Below the pieces are notes generated by a model. The model saw only the letters and a program-made list of their open reading frames with translations. It made no database searches and was not told where the DNA came from. The translations under genes were made by a program, and so were the position numbers. From RGIG4140 sp045632845 (lineage in GTDB: Bacteria > Pseudomonadota > Alphaproteobacteria > CAAHEQ01 > UBA3637), in contig JAZQXL010000011.1 in assembly GCA_045632845.1 (NCBI GenBank), forward strand, positions 124,001 to 188,000: a stretch of 64,000 nucleotides of DNA. The letters are read 5' to 3'. Every line of letters starts with the position of its first letter. Positions within the stretch are counted from its first letter, which is position 1. This document shows positions 1-6,572 of this stretch, in pieces.

Positions 1-899
1 CCTTCAGTCACACTAACTGTTTCCCCGTTTTTATCTTCCAAAACAGCCATTTTTGCTTCTGTGCGCATCAAGATATAATCTTTGTCAGATTGACGTTTAT
101 CCATGTCAAGAGCAAACTTACACCGACAACTATATAATTCAGAATCTCTTTTAGCATTTTTTTCTAAAGTTGTTGCATCACAAGAATACATATTTTTTTT
201 CATTTCAGCCAAAGCTTTTTCATATGTGATTTTGCCTTGTTTTGCCAACTGAACAAGGCCAACATTTTCTTCAGCCTTTTTACAACCAAGCAAAATAGCC
301 CGCCAAAAATATTCCATCAAAATTTCTTCGTTCGCTAAATCTTCATCTTTTCGAATATAGTAATTTATCCCCAAAAGATTGTTTGCTAAAGCAGATTCTT
401 TTTGGGCGGCTTTATCAATATAGGCAGCAGCTTTTTGATCCGAATTTTTTAAATAATAAACACCCAAAATTTCAAGAACTTTTCCTTCTTCTTGATTTGT
501 TAATTGCTGCGTGCTTAATGCTTTTGTTAAATAATTATATCCTGTTTGAAAATCACCTTTATTGATTGCTTGTTCCCCAGCATAAACCAACGCTGGAGGA
601 TACTCCATTTGAATAGCCTTGTCACAATACAATTCATGATAGTCATGAGATGGAAAACGAATACAAATTTCATAAATTGCGCGACGCATTTTCTTTTCAG
701 AAACAAAACCGGCCCATTTTCCCCAAACCAAATCTTCGTTTAAAAAACCACACTTATCATATAAAGATGAATCATTCAACTCACCCGTTTCTAATTTCTC
801 AAAAATCTCTTCACAGGTAAGTTCAGCATATGTTTGGGTTTGACCTGAAAACGGCACAAATAACGCACTTAAAAATAAACATTTTTTCAACAAATTCAT
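1..899 (-). CDS. Secreted Sel1/TPR-like protein, C-terminus cut by window edge
   Basis: The reading frame stays open from an ATG at 899 to the window edge, giving about 299 residues without the C-terminus. It begins with MNLLKKC and a hydrophobic stretch ending near residue 24, which looks like a signal peptide, so the protein is probably periplasmic. The middle contains alanine-rich helical segments (ALVYAGEQAINKGD, GVYYLKNSD, LLGINYY) spaced like Sel1 or TPR repeats, which normally mediate protein-protein contacts. Cysteines are scattered through it. It is divergent from dksA. No enzymatic motif is visible. The Sel1/TPR assignment is inference from residue pattern only. Confidence 0.75.
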   Translation of the reverse strand, partial: MNLLKKCLFLSALFVPFSGQTQTYAELTCEEIFEKLETGELNDSSLYDKCGFLNEDLVWGKWAGFVSEKKMRRAIYEICIRFPSHDYHELYCDKAIQMEYPPALVYAGEQAINKGDFQTGYNYLTKALSTQQLTNQEEGKVLEILGVYYLKNSDQKAAAYIDKAAQKESALANNLLGINYYIRKDEDLANEEILMEYFWRAILLGCKKAEENVGLVQLAKQGKITYEKALAEMKKNMYSCDATTLEKNAKRDSELYSCRCKFALDMDKRQSDKDYILMRTEAKMAVLEDKNGETVSVTE

Positions 900-969
900 T
901 GTCCCACTCCTTAAGTATCATTTTAAATTATATCAAAGATTTATATCTTTATCAAGAAAAAATCATCTC

Positions 970-998
970 TTGACTTTTTTCAAAAAAAAATGTACGTT
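970..998 (+). promoter_or_regulatory. Possible dksA promoter
   Basis: TTGACT at 970-975 and TACGTT at 993-998 are separated by 17 bp. The -10 match is weak, so this is only a candidate. It lies about 33 bp upstream of the dksA start. Confidence 0.35.
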
Positions 999-1030
999 TA
1001 TAAAAAATTTAATTGAAAAAGGAGCCAAAT

Positions 1031-1450
1031 ATGACAATAGTTACATTACCCCCTGATTACAAACCATCACAAGATGAAGAGTACATGAACGAACGCCAAC
1101 TCGAATATTTTCGTCAAAAGTTAATTGATTGGCGTGCAGAACTTGTCAAAAACTCTGAATTCACATTGCAAGATCTTAAAGAAACAAGCTTGCAAGAATC
1201 TGATTTAAACGATCGGGCAAGCAGCGAAACAGACCAATTTTTAGAATTAAGAACACGCGACAGAATGCGTAAACTCATCAAAAAAATCAATGCTGCATTA
1301 GACAGAATTGAAAATGGTACATATGGTTACTGTGAAGAAACAGGCGAACCAATTGGTCTTGGCAGATTGGAAGCTCGCCCTGTAACAACTCTTTCAATTG
1401 AAGCTCAAGAACGTCATGAACGTAAAGAAAAAATGCAATCCGATGAATAA
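1031..1450 (+). CDS. dksA: DksA/TraR-family RNA polymerase-binding regulator
   Basis: A 139-residue DksA-type protein that would enter the RNA polymerase secondary channel and tune transcription together with ppGpp. The N-terminal two thirds form the charged coiled coil, with the tip acidic motif DLNDRAS near residues 58-64. The C-terminal globule has GYCEETGEPIGLGRLEARP near residues 99-117. Only Cys101 of the classical four zinc cysteines remains; the others are Thr, Ser and Ala, a state I associate with alphaproteobacterial DksA. The ATG at 1031 is preferred over an upstream TTG at 1013 because AAAGGAG lies 6-7 nt before it. The gene overlaps maf by 8 nt. Confidence 0.93.
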   Translation: MTIVTLPPDYKPSQDEEYMNERQLEYFRQKLIDWRAELVKNSEFTLQDLKETSLQESDLNDRASSETDQFLELRTRDRMRKLIKKINAALDRIENGTYGYCEETGEPIGLGRLEARPVTTLSIEAQERHERKEKMQSDE

Positions 1451-2033
1451 CAACGAATTGTGGAAATTAAAAACAGGCTTTATTTTAGCCTCAGCTTCTG
1501 TTAACAGACGCGCCTTATTAGATGAGGTGCGTCTTGTTCCAGATAAAATCGTTTCTCCCGAAATTGATGAAGAAATTTTAAAAGGAGAAACCCCAGCGAG
1601 ATACGTTAAACGCATCTCGATTGAAAAAGCAAAAGCCGTTGCAAAAGAATATCCCAATACATGCATTGTTGCAGCAGACACAGTCCTTGCTGCCGGCCGT
1701 CGCATCATTCGAAAAGCAAACACCGCTGATGAAGCAAAAGCTAATTTAAGACTCCTTTCAGGAAGAAGTCACAAAGTTTTAACAGGACTTGCTATTGTTG
1801 CCCCTGACGGAAAGATTATTTCCCGTGTCAATATTTCATGTGTCACATTAAAAAAATTAGATGAAGACGATATTCGTGTGATTATTGACTCTGAAGAGTG
1901 GAAAGGTGTTGCAGGATACAAAATTGACGGGGTCTTATCTTCTTTTGTAAAAAAACTTTCTGGCTCGTATTCTAGTATTGTTGGATTGCCTGTTTACGAA
2001 ACAACACAAATATTAAGAGGTATTCTTAAATAA
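1443..2033 (+). CDS. maf: Maf-like nucleoside triphosphate pyrophosphatase
   Basis: A 196-residue Maf/HAM1-like pyrophosphatase. The family hydrolyses non-canonical or canonical NTPs (dTTP, UTP, or m7GTP in different subgroups) to NMP and pyrophosphate. Seen are the N-terminal signature LASASVNRRALL, the central ADTVL metal-site motif, and GYKIDG, where subgroups that act on dTTP/UTP usually have GAFxxEG-like sequences. The start at 1443 is chosen because it puts the signature at the expected distance from the N-terminus; upstream ATGs at 1398 and 1416 lie inside dksA. It is co-transcribed with dksA and the RNase E/G-like gene, whose start follows by one base. Confidence 0.9.
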   Translation: MNNNELWKLKTGFILASASVNRRALLDEVRLVPDKIVSPEIDEEILKGETPARYVKRISIEKAKAVAKEYPNTCIVAADTVLAAGRRIIRKANTADEAKANLRLLSGRSHKVLTGLAIVAPDGKIISRVNISCVTLKKLDEDDIRVIIDSEEWKGVAGYKIDGVLSSFVKKLSGSYSSIVGLPVYETTQILRGILK

Positions 2034-2034
2034 A

Positions 2035-2985
2035 ATGACAGCAGGTTTTCTTTTTCAGATCAAAACATCAACCCAAGAAATTATCACTATTTTTAATACA
2101 AATGAAGAACCTATTGAATTTTTCATTCAGCGAAAAAATGCTCTTAATCTTGGTGAAATTATATCTGGAAAAATCACCCAATTTAACAAAACACTTAGAG
2201 GATACTTTGTTTTAACTGACAAAAACCTATCCGTCTTTGTCCCTTCAACACAAAAACACTCTGAAGGGGAAGATGTTAATGTTTTAATCAAAAAAGAAGC
2301 ACGTCAAGGAAAAGATGCAACAGGTACTTTCACAAAGGATGCTCCTTTTTGCCCAAATTTAAAAGAAGAAGTTTTAAAAAAATACCCTTCTTTTGAATTT
2401 AAAAATAACATTAATATTCTACCTCACATTGAAGAATCACTAGAAACAACTATTCCCTTTGCACAGGGTGCAACATTATTCATTGAACGGACAAACGCCC
2501 TATGGACCATTGATATCGATTCTGGTAATAGTCCTTTTTCATTATTTGAAATCAATCAAAAAGCTGTTCCCCTCATTTACAAACAAATCCAATTAAAAAA
2601 TATGGCAGGGATGATTTTGATTGATTTTGCAGGATTTAAATCATCAAAAGATAAAAATCAATTACTCAAAGCAATCAAAAATGAATTTAAAGATGATTCA
2701 AAAACAAAAATTTATGATTTTTCCCATCTTAACCTTCTTGAAATTAAAAGAGCAAGAACATCTGCAGCCCTAGTTGACCTTTTTTATACCAAAGAAGGGC
2801 TAAAAAAACCTGATTATGTTAATCTTTGTATTCAAGAACAATTACTAAAATGCAAACACGGTAAACCTGTTTTAGAAATACACCCTTCTTACGCTCTTTA
2901 TTTGACCGAAGAGATTAAAAATAATGTTGTTTTAAAACAAAATTTAAATATTAAACCTGATTTTTTTGAATTAAAGGAAAAATAA
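2035..2985 (+). CDS. Short RNase E/G-family protein
   Basis: A 316-residue protein of the RNase E/G family, much shorter than RNase G (about 490). The N-terminal half carries an S1-like region (GEIISGKITQFNKTLRGYFV). The catalytic region keeps WTIDIDSGN and MILIDFAGF, matching the two aspartate positions that bind magnesium in RNase E (Asp303 and Asp346 in E. coli). The C-terminal zinc-link motif CPxCxG is not recognisable; only LLKCKHGK remains. It sits one base after maf and one base before yacG, the arrangement known from other alphaproteobacteria. Whether it still cleaves RNA is uncertain. Confidence 0.82.
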   Translation: MTAGFLFQIKTSTQEIITIFNTNEEPIEFFIQRKNALNLGEIISGKITQFNKTLRGYFVLTDKNLSVFVPSTQKHSEGEDVNVLIKKEARQGKDATGTFTKDAPFCPNLKEEVLKKYPSFEFKNNINILPHIEESLETTIPFAQGATLFIERTNALWTIDIDSGNSPFSLFEINQKAVPLIYKQIQLKNMAGMILIDFAGFKSSKDKNQLLKAIKNEFKDDSKTKIYDFSHLNLLEIKRARTSAALVDLFYTKEGLKKPDYVNLCIQEQLLKCKHGKPVLEIHPSYALYLTEEIKNNVVLKQNLNIKPDFFELKEK

Positions 2986-2986
2986 A

Positions 2987-3166
2987 ATGGAAAATACAAA
3001 AGTAAAATGCCCAATTTGCGGAAAAGATCCCGAAACAAGATACGCACCTTTTTGCTCCAAAAAATGTGCGGATGTTGACTTAGGACGTTGGTTAAAAGGC
3101 TCATATGTTGTCCATACAGATGAAAAACCTGAAGATGAAATCCTTGCAAAATTAGAAGAAGAATAA
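2987..3166 (+). CDS. yacG: YacG-type zinc protein, DNA gyrase inhibitor family
   Basis: A 59-residue protein with the full YacG zinc knuckle: CPIC at residues 8-11, then APFCSKKCADVDLGRW. All four cysteines are present. In E. coli YacG binds GyrB and inhibits gyrase. The acidic C-terminus (DEKPEDEI...LEEE) is also typical. The ATG follows the RNase E/G-like stop by one base, with AAAGGAA just upstream. Placement at the end of the dksA-maf operon supports the call. Confidence 0.93.
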   Translation: MENTKVKCPICGKDPETRYAPFCSKKCADVDLGRWLKGSYVVHTDEKPEDEILAKLEEE

Positions 3167-3204
3167 AAAAAGAGAAAAAAATCATCTTTTTTTTAAAAAA
3201 GGAC

Positions 3205-3233
3205 TGGACATTTTAAAAAAAGTCGTGTATAAA
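3205..3233 (+). promoter_or_regulatory. Promoter of tRNA-Phe
   Basis: TGGACA (3205-3210) and TATAAA (3228-3233) with a 17-bp spacer, ending 17 bp before the mature tRNA 5' end. Confidence 0.7.
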
Positions 3234-3250
3234 GGTTTTACTTCAGGTAA

Positions 3251-3326
3251 GCCTGGGTAGCTCAGTTGGTAGAGCAAGGGACTGAAAATCCCTGTGTCGG
3301 CGGTTCGATTCCGTCCCCAGGCACCA
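3251..3326 (+). tRNA. tRNA-Phe (GAA)
   Basis: Seventy-six bases forming a full cloverleaf. The acceptor stem is GCCTGGG paired with CCCAGGC, the D arm contains AGCTCAGTTGGTAGAGC, the anticodon loop is CTGAAAA giving GAA, the T arm contains GGTTCGATTCC, and CCA is encoded. Confidence 0.97.
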
Positions 3327-3330
3327 TTTA

Positions 3331-3358
3331 AAAAGCACTTCGTTAGAGGTGTTTTTTT
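3331..3358 (+). terminator. Terminator after tRNA-Phe
   Basis: AAAGCAC pairs with GTGTTTT (one G-T wobble) across a short loop, followed by a run of T. It sits 4 bp past the tRNA CCA end. Confidence 0.6.
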
Positions 3359-3382
3359 TATGCGTTAAACCCATTTTTATCA

Positions 3383-3411
3383 TTGCACTTTATATTAAAG
3401 AATCGTATACT
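3383..3411 (+). promoter_or_regulatory. Promoter of the GT10 gene
   Basis: TTGCAC (3383-3388), 17 bp, TATACT (3406-3411), about 36 bp before the chosen start codon. Confidence 0.6.
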
Positions 3412-3447
3412 TTTTTGCATAAACAAAACGTATAGGGGATGGGGAAA

Positions 3448-4503
3448 ATGGTTAAATCAAAAATAGCACTTTTGGGATTATTTATCCTTTCATTTTGCGT
3501 GTCTGTTGGCACTATGCATAAATTTTTCCCAAAACAAAAAGTAATCTATCAAACGATAAATACACATCCTAAAACCGCTTATTTCACTGTTTGGTCTGAC
3601 AATGTGTTTACTCTAAATAGAACACTAAAGCATCTTTCACATGAACTTTCGAAACCTGAAAATGGCGGTTATGCAACAAATACCCCCCCCCACCAAGATA
3701 TTGAATTACATAACAAAAATGATTTAAACATTGTTGTATGGCAACATTTTGAAATCCCATTATATAAAATTACAGATAGATCCTATTTGTGGCAAATAGA
3801 ATCTCCCATTTCAATAAAAATTCCACCTACAGAAATATATAAAACCTATTTCAACAAAATATTTACATACCATAAACCTTCCTGTGATGGCAAAAAAGTC
3901 ATTCACGTTCCTATCCCTTACAACTATGAAAAAATTATTAAGAATTATGATTTTTCAAAAAAAGATATTTTGCTAATGCATGTTGGAACCTTTTATCAAG
4001 GTTATAATTACATCCAACGAGAAAAAGCAATTAGCTGGTTTTTAGAAAATCATCCCAAAGATATTTTGTTTTATGGAGCAGAATGGCATAATTTAAAACA
4101 AACATTATCAAAAAAAGCACAGATCCATTTTGAAAAACAATATGGAGGCTATATTCCAGACAAAATCAAAACAATTTCACGTGCAAAATTTGTTTTAGCT
4201 TTTGAAAATGAAAGATTCGAAGATTATGTTTCCGAAAAAATATATGACGCAATGGCAGCCGGATCTGTTCCCATTTATTCAGGGGCCCCCAATATCACTG
4301 ATTATGTTCCTCAAGCCTGTTTCATCGATTTTCATAAATTTAAAAACCATAAAGAACTTTATAAATATATATCAACTATGCCTAAAAAAACTTATAAATC
4401 ATATATGAATTGCATTGAAACATTTATGAAAAATCCAGAAAAACATCCCAATCACCCAACAAATGTTGTTTCAACCATCCTTTCGCATATAGACAACAAA
4501 TAA
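3448..4503 (+). CDS. Membrane-anchored GT10 (fucosyltransferase-type) glycosyltransferase
   Basis: A 351-residue glycosyltransferase resembling family GT10, the alpha-1,3/1,4-fucosyltransferases, which move fucose from GDP-fucose to a glycan. The key block is FVLAFENERFEDYVSEKIYD followed by AMAAGSVPIYSGAPNI and, further on, CFIDFHKF: the nucleotide-binding motif and acceptor region of GT10. An N-terminal hydrophobic helix (residues 5-22) suggests inner-membrane anchoring. The start at 3448 is preferred because AGGGG lies 9 nt upstream; the ATG at 3439 overlaps that site. It stands alone between tRNA-Phe and a convergent Nudix gene. The fucose donor is family inference; a related deoxyhexose is possible. 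Confidence 0.85.
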   Translation: MVKSKIALLGLFILSFCVSVGTMHKFFPKQKVIYQTINTHPKTAYFTVWSDNVFTLNRTLKHLSHELSKPENGGYATNTPPHQDIELHNKNDLNIVVWQHFEIPLYKITDRSYLWQIESPISIKIPPTEIYKTYFNKIFTYHKPSCDGKKVIHVPIPYNYEKIIKNYDFSKKDILLMHVGTFYQGYNYIQREKAISWFLENHPKDILFYGAEWHNLKQTLSKKAQIHFEKQYGGYIPDKIKTISRAKFVLAFENERFEDYVSEKIYDAMAAGSVPIYSGAPNITDYVPQACFIDFHKFKNHKELYKYISTMPKKTYKSYMNCIETFMKNPEKHPNHPTNVVSTILSHIDNK

Positions 4504-4505
4504 TT

Positions 4506-5099
4506 TTATTTCAAAATAATTTGTTGAAGAGACTTAAAAACATCATGGTAATAATTGTTTTTAACCCGTTCTTCAAAAGCACACATATCCTTTAATGTTA
4601 TTTTTCTTTTTTGAGTAACAGAAATTATCTCAACTTCTTCCCCAGATAAAAACGAATCCGTTTTTTCAATAGGAAATTCAAAAAGATTGGACACCTCACC
4701 CTCTTCCAAGACAAAATCTGCCAACAACTTATCCGTTTTAACAAAATAGATATGACAAAACTCATTATTTATATAATGGGGCAAATGCACAATATTTTTA
4801 TACATCTTAAGGTAAAAGCAATTATTAATATTTACATCAACACCCAACTCTTCTTTAAGTTCACGAATACCATCTTCTTTTGTTTCACCAGCAGACAAAT
4901 GACCGCCACTTGATGCATCAAAAGTATTCGGACCCACTCTATTTTTAGGACCCCTTAATTGCAAATACACAATCTTTTTTTCTTTATTAAAAAGCCAAAA
5001 AGCAACTGTTTGATGCCACAAACCTTTTTGATGTATTTCATCAATGCTAACTTGACCCAAGAATTGATAATCTTCACTAAAATAATCTATATGTTCCAT
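4506..5099 (-). CDS. Nudix hydrolase
   Basis: A 197-residue Nudix protein. The complete Nudix box runs from GHLSAGE through REL to EELGV, with the expected spacing G-x5-E-x7-REL-x-EE-x-GV around residues 66-88. Such enzymes hydrolyse nucleoside diphosphates linked to another group. The N-terminal part (HQTVAFWLFN, YLQLRG) resembles the YfcD/isopentenyl-isomerase-like subgroup, whose substrate is undefined. It starts 5 bp after the stop of the 269-residue gene upstream, so the two are one operon. It converges on the GT10 gene with 2 bp between stop codons. Confidence 0.9.
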   Translation of the reverse strand: MEHIDYFSEDYQFLGQVSIDEIHQKGLWHQTVAFWLFNKEKKIVYLQLRGPKNRVGPNTFDASSGGHLSAGETKEDGIRELKEELGVDVNINNCFYLKMYKNIVHLPHYINNEFCHIYFVKTDKLLADFVLEEGEVSNLFEFPIEKTDSFLSGEEVEIISVTQKRKITLKDMCAFEERVKNNYYHDVFKSLQQIILK

Positions 5100-5104
5100 T
5101 TAAA

Positions 5105-5914
5105 TCATTTATACAAAAATTCTTTTACAAAATAGTTATTGATATAAGAATACATATCTGTTTTTTCAAAACGACCATCATAGGTGTCATCTTTTCCATA
5201 ACGAATACCACTAACCAAAGCTCTTTTTGATATCCAAATACCTGTTGCTTCATCAACGAGCCACTCAATTGGCAAAACCTCGATCCAATAAGGTTCACCT
5301 AGCTGGACATCTTTTCCATTTGAAAGAATCGAGTCGCTATCAGCAGGCCTACCTTCCACTCTGATATACTTTTTTCCCTGGTGTTCATACACAAAATATT
5401 TCTTTGCTTTTAAACCAGTTTCATAATCCGTTAAACCTGCTGTATCAAATGTGAAAAAACGCTTTGTTTTTTTTAACTCTTTATTATGATACATCTCTTC
5501 AAGCAATTCACTCAAATTTAATTTAACAGATTTTTGCGGATAATCCCCATAAAGAGCCACCTTAACTGTTATTTCATTTGTTAAAACAAGGTCATGAATT
5601 TCTGCAAGTGTAATTTTATCTGTTTCTTTTTTTGATAGCACTGGCCGAACACCATCCCGTCTGCGATTAGGGTAATAATAACACTTATCTCCTGCATGAG
5701 TAATCGTTCTTACCAAACCTAAATCCAACAAACCTGAAGCCGTCCAAATATAGCCAGACCGATCTCCTTCTAAAGTACATCCCGCACTGCCAAGCCATCC
5801 GCCCAAAACAATTGCCAAATCTGTCGGAGCAACTTTTGTTCCATAAGCTTTGATAACATCTAATGCCTCAGGACCCCAAATTTGTTCTTCTTTTAACAGT
5901 GTTGCTTTTACCAT
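5105..5914 (-). CDS. Unknown protein in operon with the Nudix hydrolase
   Basis: A 269-residue protein that I do not recognise. It lacks a signal peptide and membrane segments, so it is probably cytoplasmic. Features seen: an N-terminal helical region, a central segment KKYFVYEHQGKKYIRVEGR, and a C-terminal half rich in aromatic residues (PYWIEVLPIEWLVDEATGIWISKR) that looks like the beta-rich DUF6273-like modules of gut bacteria, which are of unknown function. A weakly similar sense of fold is all that can be offered. It has a good ribosome site (AGGGGG) before the ATG and is the first gene of a two-gene operon with the Nudix enzyme. Confidence 0.75.
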   Translation of the reverse strand: MVKATLLKEEQIWGPEALDVIKAYGTKVAPTDLAIVLGGWLGSAGCTLEGDRSGYIWTASGLLDLGLVRTITHAGDKCYYYPNRRRDGVRPVLSKKETDKITLAEIHDLVLTNEITVKVALYGDYPQKSVKLNLSELLEEMYHNKELKKTKRFFTFDTAGLTDYETGLKAKKYFVYEHQGKKYIRVEGRPADSDSILSNGKDVQLGEPYWIEVLPIEWLVDEATGIWISKRALVSGIRYGKDDTYDGRFEKTDMYSYINNYFVKEFLYK

Positions 5915-5972
5915 AAGAAATACCCCCTATATACTTTATATGTAACACCTTTTTTTTGTATTTTCAACATAA

Positions 5973-6002
5973 AAAAACCACCTTTAACAGGTGGTTTTTC
6001 TT
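5973..6002 (-). terminator. Terminator of the ygiW-like gene
   Basis: ACCACC and GGTGGT arms around a 7-nt loop with A and T runs on either side. It works on the minus strand, 12 bp after the stop at 6014. Confidence 0.85.
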
Positions 6003-6013
6003 TGTTTATTCAC

Positions 6014-6397
6014 TTATTGTTTCACAATTTTATCAACATCAATTTCTGGTGCATGCATAATTTCTTTATCAACTTCACCATGAATAACAACTGTATCAGC
6101 AGGTGTTACATCTTGCCCTTGCCAATCTTCGTTATCAATTTCTACAGTAATAGCACCTGTTGAATCTCTGAACAGGTATTTTTCTTTCCCTGTTTCTTTT
6201 TCAATTTTCCCTGTCAATACAACTAAAGAATCGTCTTTAGCTTTTAAAGCTTCAGCAACAGTTGTAATACCAGCGCTTGGACCCTTAAATCCACCCTGGT
6301 GGTGATTTACAGGTGCATTTGGTTGAAAACCAGCCATTGCAACACCTGAAAAAGCAAAACTCATTGCCAAAAGAGATGCACATACTATTTTTTTCAT
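6014..6397 (-). CDS. YgiW/YdeI-family periplasmic OB-fold protein
   Basis: A 127-residue secreted protein of the bacterial OB-fold (BOF) family, of which YgiW and YdeI are linked to stress tolerance. An N-terminal signal peptide (MKKIVCASLLAMSFAFSGVAMA) ends at AMA. The mature part has the BOF pattern TTVAEALKAKDDSLVVLTGKI, then YLFRDSTGAITVEID and VVIHGEVDK. The start at 6397 is chosen because GGAGG lies 5 nt before it; the ATG at 6409 overlaps that site. It is monocistronic with its own terminator. Confidence 0.9.
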   Translation of the reverse strand: MKKIVCASLLAMSFAFSGVAMAGFQPNAPVNHHQGGFKGPSAGITTVAEALKAKDDSLVVLTGKIEKETGKEKYLFRDSTGAITVEIDNEDWQGQDVTPADTVVIHGEVDKEIMHAPEIDVDKIVKQ

Positions 6398-6530
6398 TAT
6401 AACCTCCATTATTTATGTTACTTTTTAAATATAGATATAAAATTTACAAATAAAAAGATATTTTGATATATTTTTTTTATCTTTCATATTTTTGAAATAA
6501 AAGAGTCAAAAAAAGTTCTTTAATTATAAA

Positions 6531-6560
6531 AAAAGAGGGCGTTAAAGCCCCCTTTTTTAT
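6531..6560 (-). terminator. Terminator of pheST
   Basis: On the minus strand GGGGGC-loop-GCCCTC followed by T residues, 13 bp after the pheT stop. Confidence 0.85.
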
Positions 6561-6572
6561 TTTTCAAACAAC

